Assembly: GCA_900318955.1 (NCBI GenBank)
Contig: ONMJ01000001.1
Location: 22,656 to 86,655 of the forward strand
Length of the DNA: 64,000 bases
From: an uncultured Bacteroidales bacterium
GTDB lineage: Bacteria; Bacteroidota; Bacteroidia; Bacteroidales; UBA932
Direction: 5' to 3'
In this document: in pieces, positions 35,122-45,300 of the stretch
Position numbering within the stretch: the stretch's first letter is position 1
How the letters are laid out: the number at the start of each line of letters is the position of its first letter
Program-made: the position numbers and the translations under genes
The notes under the pieces: generated by a model
Seen by the model: the letters and a program-made list of their open reading frames with translations, nothing else
Told to the model about the DNA's origin: nothing
Databases searched by the model: none

Positions 35122-38100
35122 ATGAGATTCTTCGCTTCGCTCAGAACGGCAGCTCTCGCAGCTGTCTTGCTCGTTGCTTGCAACAAGCCCGATGTAGACC
35201 TTGTTTCTTATGTGGATACACGAATCGGTTCCGGAGGGCACGGGCATGTGTTCGTGGGGGCAAATGTGCCTTTTGGCATGGTGCAGCTGGGTCCCACCAG
35301 CATTCCGCAGGAGTGGGACTGGACATCGGGTTACCATGCCTCCGATTCGACAGTGATAGGCTTCAGCCATACCCATCTGTCCGGCACGGGCATCGGGGAT
35401 TTATTTGATGTCACCGTAATGCCTGTTGTGGGGAAGGTGACTTATTCTCGCGATGGAATGTGGTCTTATGCCGACCGCTCAAAGGAGATCACAGAGCCCG
35501 GTTATTACAGCGTCCCTCTGCTCCGCTACGGGATTACGGCCGAAATGACCGCGACAGAAAGGGTCGGCCTGCACCGCTATACCTTCCCCTCATCGAACGA
35601 AGCGGCGCTGGTCTTTGACCTTGAAAACGGGGGATGCTGGGACAAGGCCACGGATACTCATTTTGAGGTGCTGGACGATGTGACGCTTCAAGGATGGCGC
35701 TTCTCCAAGGGTTGGGCCAATGACCAGAAGCAGTACTTCTACGCCGTGTTCTCAATACCAGTGAAAGTGAAGGAAGAAGGTATGTACGCCCGCTGTTCAT
35801 TCGCTTCGAAGGCCAGAGAGAAGGTGCTGCTGAAGGTGGCGCTTTCTCCTAACAGCTGCGAGGCCGCAAAAGCTGCATTGGAAGCGGAAATGCCCGGTTG
35901 GGACTTTGATGCTGTTCGGAAAGATGCCAGAGCTAAGTGGAACAGGGCACTGTCAAAGATTAGCATCGACACGGATGATGCCGACGCCCGCAAGGTGTTC
36001 TACACTGCCCTATATCATACCATGATAGCCCCGTCGCTATTCTCAGACATCGGCGAAAAGCCCGCCTATACTACCTATTCCCTCTGGGATACCTACCGCG
36101 CCGCTATGCCGCTCTACTACATCATCCACCCGGAGCTTCGGGCAGAGGTGGTTAATACAATGCTGGACATCTATGACAAGCAGGGGAAGCTTCCTGTCTG
36201 GCATCTGATGGGCTGTGAAACTGACTGTATGGTGGGAAATCCGGGCGTAATAGCCGTAGCTGATGCAATAGTGAAGCAGATCCCCGGGATTGACTCTGAA
36301 CGCGCGTATGCAGCCTGTAAGGCCTCCGTTATGCTTGATGAGCGCGGTCAGGACCTTCGGGAGAAGTACGGCTACATCCCCTGTGACCTCTATGGCGAAG
36401 CCTGTGCCAACGATATGGAATATGCCATTGCCGATGCGGCTGTGGCACATGCGGCGGAGGTGCTTGGCCATACCGAAGATGCTGCTTTTTTCACCGATAG
36501 GAGCCACAGTTGGAGGAACTTTTTCGATGCCTCTACTGGTTTTGTCCGTGGGCGTACTTCCAATGGAGGCTGGCGTACTCCATTCAATCCTTTCTATGCG
36601 CTTCATCGCTCCGACGACTACTGTGAAGGCAACGCATGGCAGTACACATGGCTTGTCCCGCAGGACCTGGGGGGACTTATCGATTGCTTCGGCGGAAGAA
36701 ATGCGACCCTGGAGCATCTGGATTCTCTGTTTGCAGCGCCGGAAACCCTTGGCCCTGGAGCACCTCCGGACATGTCCGGACTCATCGGCCAATATGTTCA
36801 CGGGAATGAGCCCAGCCACCACATTGTCTATTTCTATACCATGTTGGGACAGCCTTGGAAGACCGCAGACAGGGTACGGCAGATACTCTCGGAGCAATAC
36901 GGAACCGGTTATGACGGGCTTTCAGGCAATGAGGATGTGGGGCAGATGAGTGCCTGGTACATACTTTCGGCCCTTGGCTTCTATCAGGTGGAACCGGCCA
37001 GCACTCGCTTCTGGTTCGGCTCTCCTGTCTTTAAAAAAGTAGAAATTGCCGTCTCCGGTGGCACATTCACTGTTGAAGCGCCCTCTACCAGCGACACTAA
37101 TCGCTACATTCAGCGCATTTTCCTGAATGGAAAGCTTTATACAAAGCCCTATATTGAGTTTCCCGATATCGAGGCGGGCGGTGTTCTCTCTTTTGAGATG
37201 GGACCGGAACCTGCCGTGTGGTATGCTTGGGAGGACTTCTTCAATGGAACGCCGGACAGACGCCCGGCACCAGAAAAGAGGCTCTTCACTTCCGAAGCCG
37301 TAGAGAAAACAGTTGCAGAAACCTCCGCGCTGCTGGCTAATCCCAAGCTCAGCCGGATGTTTATCAATTGCTTCCCAAACACTCTGGATACCACTGTCCA
37401 TTATTCAGAAGACGAGAATGGCACGCCGGATACGTTCGTATGGACTGGTGATATCCCGGCAATGTGGCTGCGTGACTCCGGTGCGCAGGTGTGGCCTTAC
37501 GTGCAGCTGGCATCGCAGGATGCCCACCTTGCGAATATGATTAAAGGCACCATACTCCGCCAGTTCAAATGCCTTCTTATAGACCCCTACGCTAACGCAT
37601 TCAATCCCGGCCCAACGAATGACGGCTGGCACAAAGACGGCACCTTTATGGTCCCGGATGTATTCGAGCGCAAGTGGGAACTGGATTCTGAATGCTATCC
37701 AATCCGCCTAGCTTACGCATATTGGAAAGAGACCGGAGATACATCTGTCTTCGGGGGCCTTTGGCTTGAGGCGATGCGCTCGGTGCTTGGCGTTATGAGG
37801 GAACAGCAGAAGTTTAACGGCCTTGGAAAGTATCGCTTCTTACGGAAAACTGACCGCCAGTTCGACACCAAAGGCTGGGACGGCTACGGGGCTCCGCTTA
37901 AGCCTTGCGGACTCATTGCATCGGCCTTCCGTCCCTCGGACGACAGCACCATACTGGATTTCCTTATTCCTTCCAACTTTATGGCTGTGAGCAGTTTGCG
38001 AAAGGCTGCAGAAATCCTGGCCGACGTTAACGGGGAGGCAGCCTTAGCCTCCGAATGCACTACTCTTGCGGAAGAAGTTGAAGCTGCCCTAAAGGCCCAT

Positions 38101-38589
38101 GCCATTGTCAATCACCCCAAGTACGGCCCTATATATGCCTATGAGGTGGACGGCTTTGGGAATGTCCTTCTGCAGGACGATTCCAACGTACCCAGCCTGC
38201 TGTCGCTAGCTTATCTTATTCCCGAAATGGCTTCGGACCCGGTGTGGCAGAACACCCGTCGCTTTGTCCTGAGCGAAGACAACCCATGTTTCTTCCGAGG
38301 CGCTGCCGGGGAGGGAGTCGGAGGCCCCCATATCGGCTACGATATGGTCTGGCCCATGTCCATAATGATGAGGGCTTTTACCTCGACTGACGATGATGAA
38401 ATCCGAGATTGCATCGCAATGCTTCTTGCTACCGATGCCGGGACCGGCTTCATCCACGAGTCCTTCCATAAGGACGACGCCTCTCACTTTACCCGCGAAT
38501 GGTTTGCCTGGCAGAACAGCCTTTTCGGCGAACTGATCCTGGAGCTTGTTGATGAAGGCAAACTAGACCTTCTGAACAGCATACAATGA
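35122..38589 (+). CDS. Fused GH92-GH125 exo-alpha-mannosidase lipoprotein
   Basis: A 1155-residue lipoprotein (MRFFASLRTA, lipobox LLVAC). Residues about 27-705 are a complete GH92 alpha-mannosidase: IGSGGHGHVFVGANVPFGMV, GFSHTHLSGTGIGDL, YCEGNAWQYTW (likely acid Glu502), GNEPSHHIVY and GNEDVGQMSAWY (likely base Asp605). Residues about 720-1155 are a complete GH125: TGDIPAMWLRDSGAQVWPY, RPSDDSTILDFLIPSNF (Asp940), GGPHIGYDMVWPMS and GFIHESFHKDDASHF (Glu1113). Asp940 and Glu1113 are 173 residues apart, the same spacing as Asp220 and Glu393 that I recall for CpGH125. GH92 enzymes are calcium-dependent inverting exo-mannosidases and GH125 removes non-reducing alpha-1,6-mannose. Codons are richer in CTG, GTG and CGC than the neighbours. 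Third gene of its operon. Confidence 0.93.
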   Translation: MRFFASLRTAALAAVLLVACNKPDVDLVSYVDTRIGSGGHGHVFVGANVPFGMVQLGPTSIPQEWDWTSGYHASDSTVIGFSHTHLSGTGIGDLFDVTVMPVVGKVTYSRDGMWSYADRSKEITEPGYYSVPLLRYGITAEMTATERVGLHRYTFPSSNEAALVFDLENGGCWDKATDTHFEVLDDVTLQGWRFSKGWANDQKQYFYAVFSIPVKVKEEGMYARCSFASKAREKVLLKVALSPNSCEAAKAALEAEMPGWDFDAVRKDARAKWNRALSKISIDTDDADARKVFYTALYHTMIAPSLFSDIGEKPAYTTYSLWDTYRAAMPLYYIIHPELRAEVVNTMLDIYDKQGKLPVWHLMGCETDCMVGNPGVIAVADAIVKQIPGIDSERAYAACKASVMLDERGQDLREKYGYIPCDLYGEACANDMEYAIADAAVAHAAEVLGHTEDAAFFTDRSHSWRNFFDASTGFVRGRTSNGGWRTPFNPFYALHRSDDYCEGNAWQYTWLVPQDLGGLIDCFGGRNATLEHLDSLFAAPETLGPGAPPDMSGLIGQYVHGNEPSHHIVYFYTMLGQPWKTADRVRQILSEQYGTGYDGLSGNEDVGQMSAWYILSALGFYQVEPASTRFWFGSPVFKKVEIAVSGGTFTVEAPSTSDTNRYIQRIFLNGKLYTKPYIEFPDIEAGGVLSFEMGPEPAVWYAWEDFFNGTPDRRPAPEKRLFTSEAVEKTVAETSALLANPKLSRMFINCFPNTLDTTVHYSEDENGTPDTFVWTGDIPAMWLRDSGAQVWPYVQLASQDAHLANMIKGTILRQFKCLLIDPYANAFNPGPTNDGWHKDGTFMVPDVFERKWELDSECYPIRLAYAYWKETGDTSVFGGLWLEAMRSVLGVMREQQKFNGLGKYRFLRKTDRQFDTKGWDGYGAPLKPCGLIASAFRPSDDSTILDFLIPSNFMAVSSLRKAAEILADVNGEAALASECTTLAEEVEAALKAHAIVNHPKYGPIYAYEVDGFGNVLLQDDSNVPSLLSLAYLIPEMASDPVWQNTRRFVLSEDNPCFFRGAAGEGVGGPHIGYDMVWPMSIMMRAFTSTDDDEIRDCIAMLLATDAGTGFIHESFHKDDASHFTREWFAWQNSLFGELILELVDEGKLDLLNSIQ

Positions 38590-38607
38590 ATATGCAGTGC
38601 GTTTTCG

Positions 38608-40098
38608 CTAAAGTGCTTTCGCGGCGGATTCTCCGGCGAGGTAGCCGGTAGCGAATGCAGTCTGGAGGTTGTAGCCGCCTGTATCTGAGTCCATGTCAAG
38701 TATCTCACCACAGAAGTACAGTCCTTCGGACTTTTTCGATTCGAGAGTCTTTGCTACAACTTCGTCGGTGCTGACACCGCCGGCAGTAACGACGGCCCTT
38801 TCGAAGCCTACGAACCCTTCAATATCGAATTTCCAGTTCTTCAGATAACTGGCTAGGGTGTCGACACTTACCTTCGGGTTCATGCGAAGGAATGCCTGTG
38901 TTATGTTCCAAGGGATGAGCTTCCCGAGCATTATCCTGAAAAGGCGGCGGAAATCTTGTCCCTTGCTTCTTGGATCCTCCAGAACCTCGTCCCATTTTCC
39001 ATGGACATCTTCATTAAGCTTCTCCAGCTCTACAGCAGGCTTGAGATCTATGGATGCGGACACTTTCTGACCATTGATTATCGCGCTGACTACCTTGCGG
39101 CTCACCTGGAAACCGATGGGGCCTTCAATACCTCCGTCAGTGAAATCGAGGTCTCCGAATTCCCTCTGGACCTCATTGTCACCGATATAGATGGCAAGTT
39201 CAACATTCTCGAGGCTATTCATATTTAGAAGCTCTCCAAGATCTGAAAGGGGAGTGATTCGCTCGATATGACCAGGAAGCTTCGGGTAATTGGCAGGCAA
39301 TGGATTGATTTTCCGTTCTTTCCGTTTTCCGTAGACGGTCTTTCCCTGGAAAGCCTCCTTAATCTCTCCGACAAGGGGATTTACTTCTTCTTTGTATCCT
39401 GCAGGGACAATTGCTGTAAGGGAAGGGAAGAGGGGATCGATAGTATGACCGAATGCTTCCGCCCAGCGGTATCCGTCACCTGTTGAGCCGGTTCCGGGAT
39501 ACGAAAGGCCGCCAGTTGCGATTATGAGTTTTTTACAAGTATATGACTCAGGCTCGATTGTCGTCTCAGTGCGCACCGGTCCGGGACGCCCAGTCTGCTC
39601 GTCTCTTCTGGAACGGAATTCTTTGACGATGGTTCTGGTGCAGTCGAGGTGGTAGTTGTTAGCTTTCTTTTCGATGCTCTTTACCTCGCAGCCGGGAACT
39701 ATTTTTACGCCGAGAATCGTGCAGGCCCGCACTAGTGTGTCGACGACATCTCCAGCCATGTGAGAAGCCGGGAAAGCTCTGTCGCCTCTTTCAACAACAG
39801 AACGGAGACCGTTGGAACGGAACAGCTCTATCAGCTTCTCCGGAGGAAGATTGTGCCAGGAGGGGCTGACAAAATTTGCATCTGAGCGTATATGGGAGGA
39901 GAAACTATCCCAATCTTTGACATTAGTGAAATTGCAGCGGCCTTTGCCGGTTATCATAATCTTGCGGCCGGGTTTCGGCATCTTTTCAAGGACGGTTACC
40001 GTCCCTCCGTTTTCCGTCTTTGCAAGTGTTTCTGCCGCTCCGAGCGCGGCCATCAGACCTGCGGCTCCTCCTCCGATGATGATAATGTCAGATTTCAT
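38608..40098 (-). CDS. HI0933/YhiN-family flavoprotein (NAD(P)/FAD-dependent)
   Basis: A 496-residue flavoprotein. IIIIGGGAAGLMAALGAAE is at residues 4-22, KMPKPGRKIMITGKGRCNFTN near 43-63 is the family signature, IATGGLSYPGTGSTGDGY is in the middle, and the C-terminal block VTAGGVSTDEV..LYFCGEILDMDSDTGGYNLQTAFATG closes the FAD site. The family is conserved in bacteria without a firmly established reaction. The frame is open upstream to 40221, but the full promoter at 40121-40152 and the start of the FAD motif fix ATG 40098. Single-gene unit; it ends 18 bp from the convergent mannosidase gene with no terminator between. Confidence 0.87.
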   Translation of the reverse strand: MKSDIIIIGGGAAGLMAALGAAETLAKTENGGTVTVLEKMPKPGRKIMITGKGRCNFTNVKDWDSFSSHIRSDANFVSPSWHNLPPEKLIELFRSNGLRSVVERGDRAFPASHMAGDVVDTLVRACTILGVKIVPGCEVKSIEKKANNYHLDCTRTIVKEFRSRRDEQTGRPGPVRTETTIEPESYTCKKLIIATGGLSYPGTGSTGDGYRWAEAFGHTIDPLFPSLTAIVPAGYKEEVNPLVGEIKEAFQGKTVYGKRKERKINPLPANYPKLPGHIERITPLSDLGELLNMNSLENVELAIYIGDNEVQREFGDLDFTDGGIEGPIGFQVSRKVVSAIINGQKVSASIDLKPAVELEKLNEDVHGKWDEVLEDPRSKGQDFRRLFRIMLGKLIPWNITQAFLRMNPKVSVDTLASYLKNWKFDIEGFVGFERAVVTAGGVSTDEVVAKTLESKKSEGLYFCGEILDMDSDTGGYNLQTAFATGYLAGESAAKAL

Positions 40099-40120
40099 GA
40101 TGTCAAATACTTTGAAGGCA

Positions 40121-40152
40121 CAAAAATACGGTTTTCGTGGTTTAACTGCAAA
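40121..40152 (-). promoter_or_regulatory. Full -33/-7 promoter for the HI0933-type flavoprotein gene
   Basis: On the minus strand: TTTG at 40152-40149, a 20-nt spacer, and TATTTTTG at 40128-40121. The -33 TTTG is itself part of a second possible -7 element (TAAATTTG, plus-strand 40149-40156). The leader to ATG 40098 is about 16 nt. Confidence 0.72.
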
Positions 40153-40181
40153 TTTACTTGCAAGGGTTTGAAGAATTTTAG

Positions 40182-40189
40182 TATATTTG
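40182..40189 (+). promoter_or_regulatory. Bacteroidetes -7 promoter element for tRNA-Thr
   Basis: TATATTTG matches TAnnTTTG; a CTTG 21 nt upstream (40157-40160) may serve as -33. The transcript would carry a short hairpin (CCGATT with AATCGG, 40195-40212) just before the mature tRNA 5' end. Confidence 0.6.
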
Positions 40190-40216
40190 CAGTCCCGATT
40201 CTTCGAAATCGGCAAG

Positions 40217-40289
40217 GCCACTTTAGCTCAGTCGGTAGAGCAGCGCATTCGTAACGCGCAGGTCGTCAGTTCGAATCTGATGAGTGGCT
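40217..40289 (+). tRNA. tRNA-Thr (anticodon CGT)
   Basis: A 73-nt cloverleaf: acceptor GCCACTT with GAGTGGC (one T-G pair), D-arm GCTC with GAGC, anticodon loop TTCGTAA giving CGT for codon ACG, and T-arm GTCAG-TTCGAAT-CTGAT. Pair 31-39 is A-C rather than Watson-Crick. CCA is not encoded. A1 of the discriminator is T (position 40289). Confidence 0.95.
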
Positions 40290-40300
40290 CAGATTTAATA

Positions 40301-40340
40301 AAAAAGATGGTGGCTGATGTAAGTTGGCCACCATCTTTTT
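40301..40340. terminator. Bidirectional intrinsic terminator between tRNA-Thr and susD
   Basis: A perfect 14-bp inverted repeat (AAAAAGATGGTGGC with GCCACCATCTTTTT) around a 12-nt loop, with A and T tracts in the stem ends. It can end both the tRNA transcript and the minus-strand susD transcript, whose stop is 18 bp away. Confidence 0.87.
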
Positions 40341-40357
40341 CGTATATGAAAGAGCTG

Positions 40358-42355
40358 TTATTGGATTGCAGACTGGTCCGCTTCAGTCGGCCAGTATGGG
40401 TTCTGATAGATAGTGGATGAGGAAATGTCGCTATTCTCCGAAGCGATAAGCATATCCTGGATGGCGATAGGTGTCAAATAATGTGCAAGATGCCATTTGT
40501 ATCCATTAAGTGCAGGGCTGGTTCCAACAATCTCATACGGCCTGAAGTAGAGGCTCCTGTCTTTTGGAGAAACGTATGCTTTCGGATTGTCAAGACCGGA
40601 AATCAGGGTAGATTCACCGCTCGCATTGTCATACCAGTGCTGCATCGGGCCCCAGATCTTGAAACCTTCAATATGGTATCCCTGAGTCATCATCTGATCG
40701 AGGGAACGCCAGCGCTGAAGGTCCATCCACCTGAGAGATTCCGCCATCAGCTCGCAACGGCGTTCACGTCTGATATTGTACAAGGTAGGATCGGTAAGAA
40801 GCTTTCCACCGGAATAAGCACCCCAGTCGTTTTCGGCCTCTTTTGATATGACAGTCGCAGAAATCGTCGCCTGGAGATCTGTGGAGACCTTTGCCCTTGA
40901 CCGAATATCCTGCCAGTACTGGGTTGCTGTAGCATCAAGGGAACCGTTCTTTTCGTAGCAAGCCTCGATATAGTTAAGCAGCGCTTCGGTTGAGCGGAAT
41001 ACAAGACATCCGGTCCAGTTCTTTCCGTTGTTGACATATTTCTGATACCAGTTCCCGCCTTTTCTGAGGGAATAGCCGGTCCTGTACGCAGCACTGTTAG
41101 TAATTTCTGGATAAGGCTCGTTTAGGATAGCCTTGTCCCCCGTAGCGTCTGCGTAGAGATAGTTCTTTTGTCCGGGAACCTTGAGGAAGAGTTGGAGTCT
41201 GTTATCCCTTCCATCCACTACGTCGGCAATATAATCGTCACCCTTGTAGCCGCTTCCGGCTGCATAGATCGGAAGGCCGTTTGCCATTAGGAAACAGTCT
41301 ACAAGTCCTCTTGTCACACTGTTCTGGTAGCTGCTGGTGTGGATTGTTTCCTGCACGTCATGGTAGATACCGAGAGTCTGGCTGTATTCTCTCCATAGAA
41401 GGACCTCGCTGTACTTTGTCATGTTTTCGTCCCCGAACATGTCGAAATAGGGGTTAGCCGCATCGGCTTTCGTCTGCTGGAGCACGCCGGTATTTGGCGT
41501 CAGGGCAACGGACTCTGCCAGGGTTTTAGCGGCTGTCATGCATTGCTCTAAGAACCAATCGATTTCAGCATCGATGCTGCCTGCAGGGAACTGATAACCT
41601 TTATTGTAGTCTTTTTCAGCTCCCGGCCAGCCAGATCCGTTTGGAACGAAAGCCGTGCCCTTAAAATACTTGAGGAATGTTCCTTCGTAAAGGGCGACTC
41701 TGGATTTGAGAAGAAGGGCGCTTTCTTTGTTGATTCGGGTCTTTTTTGAGTCCGGATTAGTGGCCATGAGTTCAACGGCCTTATCAAGGTCGGAAAGGAT
41801 GAATCTGGCAACCTCGTTTCTCGGTGAGCGCTTGCTGGCTTCAGTCAACTCCTTGAGATTATCATTGAGGGCGGTGGTCACAATCGGGAAATCTCCGAAG
41901 AGCTGATACTTCGTGAAATAAGCATAAGCACGAAGGAAATAGATTTCACCGATATAATGGTTGATATTCCCGCTTGAACCGGTGATTTTTCCGTCTTTAA
42001 GGTTCGGAAGGACCTTGTCAAGAAAATAGTTGCATTTCCTGATGTTTTCGAAATTCCAGTTGGATCCGTCCTTCTGGGGTACCCTCCATTCGTTGTCGGT
42101 ATACTTGGACGACAGAGCAGCCTGATAGGCAAGCTGGTTGTCGGTATGGGCATCACGACCGAAATAGCCGTATCCATACCCACTGTGCGAAGGAAGTATA
42201 TCAGTATAGAGGTTGTTGGCATAAGCCTGAAGCTGTGATTCCTCGTTGAAATAGACTTCGGGAGAAATCGTGGATGTGGGCTGGAGGTCCAGGTTACAGG
42301 AAGCGAATCCGATGCAGCCGAGAACAATAGCGCAGATCTTATATATTGATTTCAT
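40358..42355 (-). CDS. SusD/RagB-family outer-membrane lipoprotein
   Basis: A 665-residue lipoprotein (MKSIYKICAIVLGCIGFASC, lipobox FASC) of the SusD/RagB family: CNLDLQPTSTISPEVYFNEESQLQAYANNLY after the Cys, TPR-like helical SusD core, and the C-terminal RRERRCELMAESLRWMDLQRW block near 540-560 that is diagnostic. It binds glycan at the cell surface and caps the SusC channel. GGAGG lies 8 nt before ATG 42355, so I prefer it to the ATG 6 nt upstream. It is the last gene of the sigma-fecR-susC-susD unit and ends at the bidirectional terminator. The ligand is unknown. Confidence 0.93.
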   Translation of the reverse strand: MKSIYKICAIVLGCIGFASCNLDLQPTSTISPEVYFNEESQLQAYANNLYTDILPSHSGYGYGYFGRDAHTDNQLAYQAALSSKYTDNEWRVPQKDGSNWNFENIRKCNYFLDKVLPNLKDGKITGSSGNINHYIGEIYFLRAYAYFTKYQLFGDFPIVTTALNDNLKELTEASKRSPRNEVARFILSDLDKAVELMATNPDSKKTRINKESALLLKSRVALYEGTFLKYFKGTAFVPNGSGWPGAEKDYNKGYQFPAGSIDAEIDWFLEQCMTAAKTLAESVALTPNTGVLQQTKADAANPYFDMFGDENMTKYSEVLLWREYSQTLGIYHDVQETIHTSSYQNSVTRGLVDCFLMANGLPIYAAGSGYKGDDYIADVVDGRDNRLQLFLKVPGQKNYLYADATGDKAILNEPYPEITNSAAYRTGYSLRKGGNWYQKYVNNGKNWTGCLVFRSTEALLNYIEACYEKNGSLDATATQYWQDIRSRAKVSTDLQATISATVISKEAENDWGAYSGGKLLTDPTLYNIRRERRCELMAESLRWMDLQRWRSLDQMMTQGYHIEGFKIWGPMQHWYDNASGESTLISGLDNPKAYVSPKDRSLYFRPYEIVGTSPALNGYKWHLAHYLTPIAIQDMLIASENSDISSSTIYQNPYWPTEADQSAIQ

Positions 42356-42374
42356 ATTCATTCTCCTCCATATA

Positions 42375-45300
42375 TTATAGTGTCAAACTGATACCAGCGG
42401 AAACGGTCTTCATAATAGGATAACCGAGACCAGAGGCGGAATTGACTCCGTCTATGCCTTCAGGATCGAACATTTCGGCCAGTTTCGTAAGGGTCCAGAG
42501 GTTTTCACCAGAAACGAAGATCCTGAGGCTGGAAACCTTGAAACTCTGGGAGATTCGACCAGGGAGAGTATATCCGAATGTCACATTCTTGAGACGAAGA
42601 TATGCAGCATTCTGAAGATACTTGGTCTGGACCTGCTGGTTTTTGTATGAACCGGCCGCGTTGTTCTTGGACGAAATGATCGGGCGGGGATAGTAGGAAT
42701 TCGTATTCGCCGGAAGATCGTCGTATTCGCTGGCACGGAAATAATTAAGCTGCTGAACAAGTGGAATCATATACCACATATTCTCGTTAGGAGATCCCCA
42801 GAAAGCATAGGAAGAAGTCCACCAGTCACGTTTAGCGACACCCTGGAAGAATACCCTGAGGTCAAATCCCTTCCATGAAGCGTTAAAATCGAGTCCATAG
42901 CGGAAACGGGGAGTAGAGTTGCCGATAATCTTCCTGTCTCCCGGATCATCATACGTAGAAGAACCGGCACTGACTTGTCCGTCGCCGCTGATGTCCTTGT
43001 ACATGATATCTCCGGCAGCCCATCTGGTTCCGAACGCTTGTCCTCCATTAGGGAGGGACGCGAGATGGGCGTCCATCTCTTCCTGGGTCTTTGCGATGCC
43101 GATAGTCTCATATCCCCAGATGTCTCCGAGCTTCTGGCCCTCATAGTATGTATTGAGAGACTTTGTTGCATTAGGATATCTAGTGATTATCGTCTGATTG
43201 TCCGAGAGGACAAAGTTGACGCCATAGGCCAGACCGTTTCTGAGCTGATCCCTCCATCCGAGCGTTAGCTCAAAACCATAGGTCTTGAGGTCAGTATTGT
43301 TTGTAACCGGTACGGCGGTTCCAAGAATGTTTGGCAACTCCTGAGCTGGGCCTACCATATTGAGGGTAAGGCGGTTATATATATCGAAGGATCCGGTGAA
43401 CCGATTATTGAAAGCACCGAAATCGATACCGGCGTCGAGTGTCTTGATGGTTTCCCATGTAAGGGACGAGCTGATCAGCTTGGCCATCGCCGCCGTATTG
43501 GTTAAGGCACCGTTTTGGAGCCATTTTCCATTGGAAGTTCCCAGTGTAAGTGAGGAATAGGTTGGATACCAGCTGGTCGTGTTCTGGTTACCTAGTGAGC
43601 CGTATGAGGCCCTGATTTTGAGGAAGTTAACATAGGGTTTTACACCTTCCCAGAAATCTTCCTGGGAGATATTCCAACCCACGGAGAATGAAGGGAACCA
43701 GTCGTAACGGGATTTCGAACGAAAACGTGAAGAACCATCATAACGAAGGTTGGCTTCGAAAAGATATTTCCCGGCATAATCGTAGTTGAGTCGTCCAAAA
43801 TAACCGACCGTTTTCCATTCTGAATCCGACCCGCCGACAATAGGGACCTGTGCCGTGCCGTTATAATCGAGGCCATTGGTCAAGTCGATGACCGGGAGAT
43901 CGTTGATGATAAGACCGACTCTTGAGAGAGTGTTCGTCTTATATTTGAGATCCTCATACTGCATACCGCCCATGACCTTGAAATTGTTTTTCTCGCCAAG
44001 GGTAAACGAGTATGTAGTATAAGCATTGAAAGTTAAGAAATTGCGTTTCCAGAAAGTCTCCTGGACTTGGTCGGTCTTAGTCTGGATATAAGGATTACCG
44101 TTAGCGTCATGATTATAGGTCTTGAGACTTACGGCTCTCTCTTCGCTGGTCTCGACGTTGTAGTCCATGCTGACCGTCGTTACCCAATTCTTGACAGGCT
44201 CAAACTCGAGTGAGCCGTGATTGTCGAATTTGTCGTGCTGGGTATTGCTGCGTCCACCCTCGATAAGGGAAAGGGCAGGAGAAGACTGCTGGATGAAACC
44301 GTTGTCGTCATAGACGGAACGCCAAGGGAAATTTTGACGTCCGAGATTCTCGAAATAACTGGATTTCATTACTGTAGGACGTCCGTAGTCAGTCCTTGTG
44401 AAACGAGTGCTGTAGGTCGCGCGAATCCAGTCGTTGATCTGAGCGTCAACTCTTGCGGAGGGTGTGTATTTTTTGAAAGAATCTTCAGCAAGTTTGAGGA
44501 GACCGTTCTGGTCCATATAGCCCATCCCTATATAATAGGAAACTTTGCCGCTGCCGCCACTTACACTGAGATTGTGCTCCTGCGAAAATGACCAGTCATT
44601 GAAATAATCACGGTAGACGTCGCTGCTGGCGTTGCCGTAGCCATTAGGGTTGGCCCATCTCGATTTGTTATTTGGATCGATTACGTTTACGGTCGTAATC
44701 TTACCGGCGATATAATCTTTGATACGTTGTACGCGCTCATCGTTGGAATATCTTGACGATCCGTAGTTGATAAGGCCTTGGTCGATCATCATGATGAAGT
44801 TGTAGGAGTCCATGGACTCTGGCATCATGGTCGGTCCGTTCCAACGGAAGTTGTTGTTGTAGTTCACCTTTGAGTTGCCAGCGTCACCTTTCTTGGTTGT
44901 TACGAGAATAACTCCGAAAGGAGCGCGTGATCCGTATATCGAAGATGCGGCGGCATCTTTGAGGATAGAAATGTTTTCTACATTCTGGGAATTGATCATC
45001 GAAAGGTCACCTTCTACACCATCAATGAGGACTAGTGGAGCCGCAGTTGAACCGGTACCGATGGTTCCCGTTCCACGGATATTCATGGAAGGGGTAGAGT
45101 CGAGAAGACCGGAGGTTACATTGATGTTCAGTCCCGGGACTTGCCCCTGGAGAGCTTGTGTGAGGTTCTGGACCGGTCTGTCCTGAAGCTGTTTGGAATC
45201 GATCGTCGCGACGGCACCGGTAAGGTTGATCTTCTTCTGGGTTCCGAAACCGACAACAACGACTTCGTCAAGGGCTTCAGCATCTTCTGGTAGCACCGCG

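Noticed and set aside
36043-36897. 284-residue open frame antisense to the GH92 domain
   Set aside because: Opposite an intact glycosidase module with all motifs; no signal or domain.
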